From Dehalococcoidia bacterium (GTDB lineage Bacteria; Chloroflexota; Dehalococcoidia; UBA2979), in contig SCTU01000126.1 in the NCBI GenBank assembly GCA_004297315.1, positions 1 through 8,936 of the forward strand: a stretch of DNA of 8,936 bases, written 5' to 3'. Positions 1 through 4,679 of the stretch are shown piece by piece. The number at the start of each line of letters is the position of its first letter. Position 1 is the stretch's first letter. A program made the translations under genes and the position numbers. The notes under the pieces were generated by a model. It made no database searches, was not told the origin of the DNA, and was given only the letters and a program-made list of their open reading frames with translations.

Positions 1-569
1 GGCGGTGCATAGGCATTGCTTGTCATCGACGAGACGGCCCCGTGGCCGAGGCGGGCGGCGAGACTCACGAGGTCCTCGGCGATTGCCTGCGCGGGACGGT
101 CCTCGCCGGCCGCGAGGGTGAGACTCGAGAACGGCCCTGCGGAACGGGCTGCCTCGATGAATGCCGCAACGGGAGTGCTCCACCAGAGGGGCCGCACAAT
201 CGAGGCGGCCGCGCGCATGCGGGCGAGCGCGTCCAGCGCCTCGGGCTCGATGGCGTCACCAACCACGAGGACGGACGCCCCTCCCCGGGATGCCTCGGCA
301 GCCTCTGCCGCGGCTCCCGGCATGTCCAGCAGTACGGTCGTGCCGCCGGTGCGCCGCAGCATCTCTCGGGGGTGCTGGTAGCGGGCGGGGGCCTCGGTCC
401 GGCCTCGGAAGGTCGCGGCGGCAGCGACCAGCGCGGCCACCGAGCGGTCGGCGACGGCCACGGGCACCATCCCGCGCGCCTCGATCGCCTGAAGGAGCGA
501 CGGGGTACGGCCGGTCCATCCGCAGATCGCCAGCGTGGGCGTGATCGGTGAGTCGTCAGGTGCCTGCAT
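1..569 (-). CDS. Gfo/Idh/MocA-like oxidoreductase, N-terminal part (runs off the left edge)
   Basis: An open frame of 189 codons without a stop reads leftward from ATG at 569 to the window edge; a GTG sits directly upstream at 572-570. Seen: a Rossmann-like start (beta strand, then G17-W-T-G20-R, helix, then VAVAD ending in D41), an LLDMP segment near residues 80-84 where this family has its second strand with a conserved Pro, and VLVV at 100-103. Known: Gfo/Idh/MocA proteins bind NAD(P) in this fold and carry a Glu-Lys-Pro motif after that strand. Here the EKP position reads V103-G104-D105, so the usual catalytic Lys is absent. The following part (RPLWWSTPVAAFIEAARSAG) fits the start of the family's substrate domain. 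It may be a non-catalytic or regulatory paralogue. It is divergent from flagellin and no functional link is visible. Reading frame sure; family moderately sure; substrate unknown. Confidence 0.65.
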   Translation of the reverse strand, partial: MQAPDDSPITPTLAICGWTGRTPSLLQAIEARGMVPVAVADRSVAALVAAAATFRGRTEAPARYQHPREMLRRTGGTTVLLDMPGAAAEAAEASRGGASVLVVGDAIEPEALDALARMRAAASIVRPLWWSTPVAAFIEAARSAGPFSSLTLAAGEDRPAQAIAEDLVSLAARLGHGAVSSMTSNAYAP

Positions 570-575
570 CACCCG

Positions 576-581
576 ACGGTA
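576..581 (-). promoter_or_regulatory. Possible -10 box for a leaderless transcript of the divergent oxidoreductase
   Basis: On the - strand TACCGT lies 6 nt before the ATG at 569 and there is no Shine-Dalgarno-like stretch. If this is the -10 box, transcription would start at or next to the start codon, giving a leaderless mRNA. No convincing -35 box is seen, so this is a weak call. Confidence 0.2.
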
Positions 582-679
582 GGACGCGGGGGCGGCGGCT
601 CGCAGCGGGAAGACCCTGACAAAACGCCGTCGAGACCCGCACGTCCGGACTCGGACAGGGCAGTCCGCGGCGGCTGCCC

Positions 680-706
680 TCAATCCGCCCGCATCGCTGC
701 CGATGA
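680..706 (+). promoter_or_regulatory. SigD/FliA (sigma-28) type promoter of flagellin
   Basis: TCAA (680-683), 15 nt, then GCCGATGA (699-706). The known flagellar sigma consensus is TAAA-N15-GCCGATAA/T, so the -35 matches 3 of 4, the -10 matches 7 of 8 and the spacing is exact. It lies about 94 nt before the flagellin ATG and would start the RNA near 712-714, leaving an untranslated leader of about 87 nt. A small hairpin (CCGGC 756-760 with GCCGG 767-771) and the ribosome binding site GAGGAGG (786-792) lie in that leader. The consensus match is seen directly; sigma-factor use is inferred. Confidence 0.65.
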
Positions 707-799
707 TGCCAGAGGACGAGCGGCGGAGTCCGGGGCCACGCAAATCCACCCACAACCGGCACGGACGCCGGGGAAGTCAGCGGCTGAGGAGGCCAAACG

Positions 800-1996
800 A
801 TGGCGATGATGATCAACACGAACGTGGCTGCGCTGAACGCACAGCGCAACCTGAGCACCACCAGCGCTCAGATGGGCCGGACGTTGGAGAAACTCTCCAG
901 CGGCCTGCGCATCAACCGCGCGGCAGACGACGCTGCCGGCCTGGTCATTTCCGAAAAAATGCGTGCCCAGATCCGCGGCATGCAGCAGGGTCTGCGCAAC
1001 GCCCAGAACGGCGTCTCGATGCTCCAGACCGGTGAGGGTGCGCTGAACGAGGTGCACAGCATCCTCGGCCGCATCCGCGAGCTGGCCGTCCAGGCCGGCA
1101 ACACCACGCTCTCCGCCTCCGACCGCGAGGCGATCGGCGAGGAGATGGTTGCCCTGCGCTCTGAGATCGACAACACGGCGACGCGCACCCGGTTCAACGG
1201 GTCGAGCCTCCTCAACGGGTCGCTCGCAGTCTCGCTGGACTCGACCACGTCGACTGCAGACGACGTGACGTACGCCAACGGCGGCGCCACGACCTCGGTC
1301 TCATCGATCAACGTTGCGGACGCCGTCGCCGGCGAGACCTACACGTTCTCCGCCGCGGGCGCAGTCCTGACGCTGACCCACGACGACGGCGCGGGCTACG
1401 TCCGCACCGAGACGGCGACGGTCCAGGACATGGGCGCGAGCGGCACGCAGGCCGTGATCTTCGAGGAGCTGGGCGTCACGCTCAACCTCTCGCACGACGC
1501 GGTCGCCGCGAACCACACCGGCGCCAACCTCGCTGCTGCGTTCGCGGCCGCGACGGTGGTCACGTCCGGCAGCGGCAACGCCACGTTCCGCGTGGGCTCT
1601 GAGGTCGGCGACGACATCTCGCTGGCGTTCACCGACATGCGCACGAGCGCGCTCGGCAACGCGAGCAAGCTGAGCACGCTGATCGCCGCGAACGACGCGG
1701 TGTCGACCACCGCCAAGGCGGACACGCTGCTGGCCTCGGTGGACACGGCGATCGACCAAGTGTCGACCTTCCGCGCGAAGATCGGTGCGCGGCAGAACCA
1801 GCTCGAGGCAGCGACGAACTCCCTCGGGGTCTCGATCGAGAACCTGTCGGCGTCGGAGTCGCGCATCCGCGACGCGGACATCGCCGAACTGTCCAGCCAG
1901 ATGATCACGAAGCAGATCATCCAGCAGGCCGGTGTGGCGGTCCTCGCCCAGGCGAACACGGCCCCGCAGGCGGTGCTCTCCCTGCTCCGCGGCTAG
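800..1996 (+). CDS. fliC: Flagellin (filament subunit)
   Basis: 398 residues; the main structural protein of the external flagellar filament, exported unfolded by the flagellar type III system and polymerised under the FliD cap. The start is ATG 800, 7 nt after GAGGAGG (786-792); ATGs at 806 and 809 are in frame but less well placed. Seen: a classic N-terminal D0/D1 region (INTNVAALNAQRNL, then KLSSGLRINRAADDAAGL, residues 5-48; RELAVQ at 93-98) and a matching C-terminal D1/D0 region (ENLSASESRIRDADIAE, ending in AQANTAPQAVLSLLRG). The variable middle, roughly residues 145-310, is Ala/Gly/Thr/Val-rich, has no visible Cys and should form the surface domain. RELAVQ matches the segment that Toll-like receptor 5 recognises in Salmonella flagellin, so it is a TLR5-recognised type by motif. 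The gene is probably monocistronic: it has its own sigma-28-like promoter and a strong terminator right after the stop. The alternative symbol in Gram-positive nomenclature is hag. Confidence 0.97.
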   Translation: MAMMINTNVAALNAQRNLSTTSAQMGRTLEKLSSGLRINRAADDAAGLVISEKMRAQIRGMQQGLRNAQNGVSMLQTGEGALNEVHSILGRIRELAVQAGNTTLSASDREAIGEEMVALRSEIDNTATRTRFNGSSLLNGSLAVSLDSTTSTADDVTYANGGATTSVSSINVADAVAGETYTFSAAGAVLTLTHDDGAGYVRTETATVQDMGASGTQAVIFEELGVTLNLSHDAVAANHTGANLAAAFAAATVVTSGSGNATFRVGSEVGDDISLAFTDMRTSALGNASKLSTLIAANDAVSTTAKADTLLASVDTAIDQVSTFRAKIGARQNQLEAATNSLGVSIENLSASESRIRDADIAELSSQMITKQIIQQAGVAVLAQANTAPQAVLSLLRG

Positions 1997-2020
1997 GTCT
2001 TCACCTTCGCAAGACGGTGG

Positions 2021-2053
2021 ACGGGCTCCCATCTTCGGATGGGGGCCCGTTTT
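2021..2053 (+). terminator. Rho-independent terminator of flagellin
   Basis: ACGGGCTCCCATC (2021-2033) pairs with GATGGGGGCCCGT (2038-2050) over 13 bp with one G-U wobble, around a TTCG tetraloop (2034-2037), followed by TTTT (2050-2053). It begins 25 nt after the flagellin stop. UUCG loops are unusually stable in RNA, which suits a very highly transcribed gene and separates flagellin from the genes behind it. Confidence 0.93.
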
Positions 2054-2121
2054 GCGTCGTGCCGGACCTGCCGCGCACAGGACACCTTCAGGTGCCCGCG
2101 GATTCGGTCGAAGATGGCCGT

Positions 2122-2355
2122 ATGACCCTGTCCATCCCCTGCGACGCCTGCGGGACACCGCTCCATCACGATGTCGTGACGCTGCGCTTCGCCACGTTCG
2201 CGCTCCTGGCGGGCGGGGAGGCGAGGCCGAACACGACACCGAAGACGCACGAGGAATACCTCGTCTGCGCGGGCTGCGCGTCCTACGTGCAGGCCTGTGT
2301 CGATTTCATCGACGCGCGCGCGTCCGGCGCGGAAGGTTGGGGGACACTGCCGTGA
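2122..2355 (+). CDS. Small CxxC/CxxC protein A (zinc-ribbon-like, function unknown)
   Basis: 77 residues from ATG 2122, with a weak GAAG (2110-2113) ahead; an in-frame GTG at 2092 is a less likely start. I do not recognise the family. Seen: two Cys pairs, C7-D-A-C10 and C49-A-G-C52, separated by 38 residues, plus an extra Cys at 59. There is no signal peptide or membrane segment, and the tail is acidic and aromatic (VDFIDA). Four Cys in two CxxC knuckles is the layout of a zinc ribbon, so a structural metal site is inferred. The stop TGA (2353-2355) overlaps the GTG start of the next gene by two bases, so the two are translationally coupled. The next protein has the same layout, so they look like a tandem duplication. 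The gene lies behind the flagellin terminator, so it needs its own promoter, which I could not identify. Confidence 0.6.
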   Translation: MTLSIPCDACGTPLHHDVVTLRFATFALLAGGEARPNTTPKTHEEYLVCAGCASYVQACVDFIDARASGAEGWGTLP

Positions 2356-2600
2356 GCCCTACGTTTTCGGCGTGCGACCTCTGCTACGCGGCCTTGGATG
2401 GTCAGGTCGTGGAGGTGCAGATCTCGCCGGCACGGATGGTGCAACTGACGGAGGAGGGAAACGTCGCGCACCGCACGACGGGACTCCGCGACCTTCGCCT
2501 CTGCACGTCATGCGGCGAGTACCTCGTCTCGGGGTTCGAGCGGTTGCTGGCCGCGTACGGGCGCGGCACGCCGCGAGGACAACAGCGCCGCGCCGGATAG
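2352..2600 (+). CDS. Small CxxC/CxxC protein B (zinc-ribbon-like, paralogue of A)
   Basis: 82 residues. GTG 2352-2354 overlaps the TGA of protein A (GTGA overlap), which fixes the start and implies coupled translation. Seen: C8-D-L-C11 and C51-T-S-C54, 39 residues apart, against 38 in A. Both proteins begin with a CDxC knuckle followed by a VV-containing strand, and both have Y or Q-rich hydrophobic stretches right after the second knuckle (CASYVQACVDF in A, CGEYLVSGFERLL in B). The C-terminus is Gly/Arg/Gln-rich and basic (GRGTPRGQQRRAG), which could touch nucleic acid, while A ends acidic. A hetero-pair sharing metal sites is possible but inferred. No family is recognised and no role is assigned. 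Confidence 0.62.
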   Translation: MSPTFSACDLCYAALDGQVVEVQISPARMVQLTEEGNVAHRTTGLRDLRLCTSCGEYLVSGFERLLAAYGRGTPRGQQRRAG

Positions 2601-2603
2601 GCC

Positions 2604-2630
2604 GGCCGCCCGAGAGCGTAATCGGGGGCC
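2604..2630 (+). terminator. Weak hairpin terminator after the CxxC gene pair
   Basis: GGCCGCCCGA (2604-2613) pairs with TCGGGGGCC (2622-2630) over 9 bp with one bulged G and an 8-nt loop, starting 4 nt after the stop of protein B. No T run follows, so termination is uncertain. Confidence 0.4.
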
Positions 2631-2711
2631 TCCTACGCGCGCCCAATTCCAGTAAGTACGGCCCGTGCGCCTCGATCCGCGCGTCTCCAACGGGGCCCCG
2701 CCGGACCGCCG

Positions 2712-2720
2712 TGCTAGCAT
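2712..2720 (+). promoter_or_regulatory. Extended -10 promoter element before the flavin reductase
   Basis: TGCTAGCAT holds a TGn extension and a -10-like TAGCAT (2715-2720). Start of transcription would be near 2727, some 15 nt before the GTG at 2742, just leaving room for the ribosome binding site. No -35 is recognisable. The same TGnTAnnnT pattern sits before tRNA-His (4475) and the PDZ gene (4631), which strengthens all three. Confidence 0.38.
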
Positions 2721-2741
2721 TCCGTGGCTCAGGAGGCGGCA

Positions 2742-3236
2742 GTGGCGGAGATCGACTCGCGCGAATTCCGGAATTGGGGCGGACATTTCGCCACGGGCGT
2801 CACCGTCCTGACCGTGAGGGTTGGCAACACCGTCCGAGGCATGACCGCCAACGCCTTCTGCTCGCTCTCGCTACATCCGCCGCTCGTCCTCGTCTGCATC
2901 CAGCACGGGGCGTCCATGCACCCGATGTTCGAGGTCACTGAGACGTTCGGCGTGAACATCCTGGCTTCCGACCAGAAGCCCCTCGCCGAGATCTTTGCGC
3001 AGCACGGTGAGCACCACGAGCCGATGGCCGGCGTCCCGTTTCGTGACGGGCCGCTGGGCGCCCCGATCCTGGAGGGTGCGATGGGATGGGCCCAGTGCCG
3101 CGTGGAGGACCGCTACGCAGGCGGCGACCACATGATTGTGGTGGGCCGCGTCGAGGAGATGGAGATCGAGCGCCCGGACGCCGCCCCGCTGCTGTTCTAT
3201 GCAGGCACCTACCGGTCGACCGGGAGCGTGCTGTAA
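2742..3236 (+). CDS. Flavin reductase-like, FMN-binding split-barrel protein
   Basis: 164 residues from GTG 2742, chosen because AGGAGG (2731-2736) lies 5 nt upstream; an in-frame GTG at 2724 would add six residues but has that site inside its coding part. Seen, in order: FRNWGGHFATGVTVLTV, GMTANAFCSLSLHPPLVLVCI, FGVNILASDQ, LAEIFAQH, a GAPILEGAMGWAQCRV strand and GGDHMIVVGRVEEME, ending LLFYAGTYRS. This full run of motifs and the length fit the Flavin_Reduct family, which binds FMN or FAD and usually reduces it with NAD(P)H to supply a partner monooxygenase; some members are themselves oxidoreductases. It is cytosolic, with no signal peptide. No monooxygenase partner is encoded here, so the substrate is unknown. 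Nothing visible links it to flagella beyond location. Confidence 0.92.
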   Translation: MAEIDSREFRNWGGHFATGVTVLTVRVGNTVRGMTANAFCSLSLHPPLVLVCIQHGASMHPMFEVTETFGVNILASDQKPLAEIFAQHGEHHEPMAGVPFRDGPLGAPILEGAMGWAQCRVEDRYAGGDHMIVVGRVEEMEIERPDAAPLLFYAGTYRSTGSVL

Positions 3237-3283
3237 CCATCCGGTTCGGGGACGCCGCCACCATCGACACGGGATTTCCCGCA

Positions 3284-3310
3284 TACGGGACTGCCGTCCG
3301 GCACCGATAG
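3284..3310 (+). promoter_or_regulatory. Possible sigma-28 type promoter of the transglycosylase gene
   Basis: TACG (3284-3287), 15 nt, then ACCGATAG (3303-3310), against TAAA-N15-GCCGATAA: -35 matches 2 of 4, -10 matches 6 of 8, spacing exact. The start would be near 3317, at the base of the hairpin at 3316-3340. Weaker than the flagellin promoter. Confidence 0.35.
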
Positions 3311-3315
3311 CCTGA

Positions 3316-3342
3316 CCTCGCGGCGGCAGCAGCCGCGAGGAG
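3316..3342 (+). promoter_or_regulatory. Hairpin that covers the ribosome binding site of the transglycosylase
   Basis: CCTCGCGGC (3316-3324) and GCCGCGAGG (3332-3340) form a perfect 9-bp stem with a 7-nt loop. The right arm contains most of the ribosome binding site GAGGAG (3337-3342) for the GTG at 3348. If folded it would hide the site, so translation of the downstream gene would be limited unless something opens the hairpin. Pairing is seen; the regulatory role is inferred. Confidence 0.55.
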
Positions 3343-3347
3343 CGCGT

Positions 3348-4439
3348 GTGGACGCCCTTTCCCCGATCTCGACCGGCGCCACCGCAACGCCTTCCCCGGC
3401 CGATGCCACGCGAAACGCGCCCGCGACACCGGTGTCGTTCGCAGCCGTCCTCGAGCGTCAGATCGCCGAGGCCCGCTCACGCGTCGACGGCGTGCGCGCG
3501 GAGATCGCCTCGCTGCGCAACGGGGGCGGCATCGGGAGCGGCATCGATGCAGGTCTCCGCACTTCGAACGTCGCCGGCACGCCGCGTGCCACGTCCGTGG
3601 CCGACGTAGCGGCGCGACTTCAGTCGATCTCGACCGGTGACGAGGCAGACCCGTACGGCTGGCGGCAGATGGCGCGAAGCGCTGGAGAAGAGATTGTGGG
3701 TGCGGGCTACGGGCCGCTGTTCGAGCGGCAGATCCAGCAGGAGTCGGGTTTCGCGCCGGATGTCGTCTTCGGGCTGCGCAAGTCCTCGGCCGGCGCTGAG
3801 GGCATCGCGCAGTTGATGCCGCAGTACTACCCCAACGTCGACCGGACGGACCCGCGGGCTTCGCTTCTGGCAGGCGCGAGGTCGATGGACCACTACCTGA
3901 GCGCCTGGGACGGAGACGTGCGCAAGGCGCTTGCCTCCTACAACGCGGGATTGGGGAAGGTCCGTCAACTCGTGTCCGCACACGGCGACCGGTGGGAAGC
4001 GGCGCTGCCGCTGGAGACGCGCCGGTATCTCTCGGCCATTGTCGGGGACGCGCGGCCCTTGTTCTCGAGGCCCTCGGGCGCTGCCGCTGCCTTCGGCGGC
4101 CGCGGGCCGGCGGGTGTGCTGACGATGCCCGTCGACCGCACCGGCAGTCGCGTCGTGGACGAAGGCCTCGAACTCACCGCGGAGGCGGGAAGCGCGGTAC
4201 GCGCGCCCGCCGACGGCACCGTCCACGTCACGCGCGGAGACGCGGGTACTACGCTCTCGATCGATCACGGCAACGGCTGGCAGAGCAGGCTGACCGGCAT
4301 CGATGGCGATCTGCCGGCAGATGGGTCGTCCGTCCGCCGCGGCACGCCGCTCGGCGTGGTGGACGGGAGCGGCTGGCTCGTGCTCGGCCTGGCGCTGGAC
4401 GGTCGGGCCGTCCCGCCGCTGCGTTATCTCATCGGTTGA
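3348..4439 (+). CDS. Lytic transglycosylase (SLT) fused to a degenerate M23/LytM domain
   Basis: 363 residues from GTG 3348, 5 nt after GAGGAG. N-terminal 60 residues: Pro/Ala/Thr-rich, then a likely amphipathic helix or coiled coil (SFAAVLERQIAEARSRV, about 30-46) like those at the start of FliE, FlgJ and hook proteins; no signal peptide is visible. About 105-225: an SLT domain with catalytic Glu132 in QQESGF, then GIAQLMP and ALASYNAGLGKV, all standard motifs for cleaving peptidoglycan glycan strands. About 250-360: a LytM-like beta domain (AGSAVRAPADGTV, SIDHGNGW, VRRGTPLGVVDGSG). Active M23 enzymes need HxxxD and HxH; here those positions read VVDEG and LVLGLAL, so the zinc ligands are gone and the domain is probably a binding or regulatory module, as in EnvC and NlpD. 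Inferred role: local wall opening for the flagellum, exported by the flagellar machine. A general wall hydrolase exported another way is the alternative. Confidence 0.9.
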   Translation: MDALSPISTGATATPSPADATRNAPATPVSFAAVLERQIAEARSRVDGVRAEIASLRNGGGIGSGIDAGLRTSNVAGTPRATSVADVAARLQSISTGDEADPYGWRQMARSAGEEIVGAGYGPLFERQIQQESGFAPDVVFGLRKSSAGAEGIAQLMPQYYPNVDRTDPRASLLAGARSMDHYLSAWDGDVRKALASYNAGLGKVRQLVSAHGDRWEAALPLETRRYLSAIVGDARPLFSRPSGAAAAFGGRGPAGVLTMPVDRTGSRVVDEGLELTAEAGSAVRAPADGTVHVTRGDAGTTLSIDHGNGWQSRLTGIDGDLPADGSSVRRGTPLGVVDGSGWLVLGLALDGRAVPPLRYLIG

Positions 4440-4474
4440 CGTGCCGGGCAGCGGTTCCCGGTGCCGGGGGCGGA

Positions 4475-4483
4475 TGCTACGAT
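4475..4483 (+). promoter_or_regulatory. Extended -10 promoter element of tRNA-His
   Basis: TGCTACGAT, with TACGAT (4478-4483) as -10, would start transcription near 4490, five or so bases before the mature tRNA. No clear -35. It is built like the elements at 2712 and 4631. Confidence 0.42.
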
Positions 4484-4494
4484 CGTTGTTCCGT

Positions 4495-4571
4495 GGTGGG
4501 TGTGGCCTAGCGGTTAGGGCGTCAGGTTGTGGCCCTGAAGATCGGGGGTTCAAATCCCCTCACCCACCCCA
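4495..4571 (+). tRNA. tRNA-His, anticodon GTG
   Basis: A full cloverleaf can be drawn. Acceptor GTGGGTG (4496-4502) pairs with CACCCAC (4561-4567). The D arm starts GCC and closes GGC around the AGCGGTTA loop. Anticodon stem TCAGG (4522-4526) pairs with CCTGA (4534-4538), loop TTGTGGC, anticodon GTG at 4529-4531. T arm GGGGG-TTCAAAT-CCCCT (4544-4560) has one G-U pair. The extra G at -1 (4495), required by histidyl-tRNA synthetase, is encoded and faces C73 (4568). The 3' CCA is encoded (4569-4571). It sits alone between the transglycosylase and the PDZ gene. Confidence 0.97.
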
Positions 4572-4584
4572 TGGAGACCGTCAA

Positions 4585-4630
4585 CCGCCGCGCCCGCATC
4601 GGCTGAGCGAGTCAGCCGCGGGCGCGGCGG
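4585..4630 (+). terminator. Long GC-rich hairpin after tRNA-His
   Basis: CCGCCGCGCCCGC (4585-4597) and GCGGGCGCGGCGG (4618-4630) are a perfect 13-bp inverted repeat. Inside it GGCTGA (4601-4606) pairs with TCAGCC (4612-4617) around GCGAG, with a 3-nt bulge (ATC, 4598-4600) between the stems. It begins 13 nt after the tRNA 3' end and ends exactly where the next -10 element begins. There is no T run, so it may terminate tRNA transcription without one, or act in processing, or restrain the promoter next to it. Structure certain, role inferred. Confidence 0.55.
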
Positions 4631-4639
4631 TGTTACACT
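4631..4639 (+). promoter_or_regulatory. Extended -10 promoter element of the PDZ lipoprotein gene
   Basis: TGTTACACT with -10 TACACT (4634-4639) directly follows the hairpin at 4585-4630. Transcription would start near 4646, about 34 nt before the GTG at 4680. The -35 region would lie within the hairpin arm. Confidence 0.42.
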
Positions 4640-4679
4640 CGGTCGACCAATCCCCACCCCCGACCGTAAGGATATAGAC

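Noticed and set aside
1301..2239. Long open frame on the - strand opposite flagellin (312 codons)
   Set aside because: Arg-rich, low-complexity translation typical of the antisense of a G+C-rich gene; the + strand has unmistakable flagellin.
2935..3981. 348-codon open frame on the - strand
   Set aside because: Arg/Ser/Pro-rich with no motifs, and it lies across two well-supported + strand genes.
4444..4461. Terminator hairpin after the transglycosylase (CCGGG with CCCGG)
   Set aside because: Only five to six base pairs and no T run; common by chance at this G+C level.
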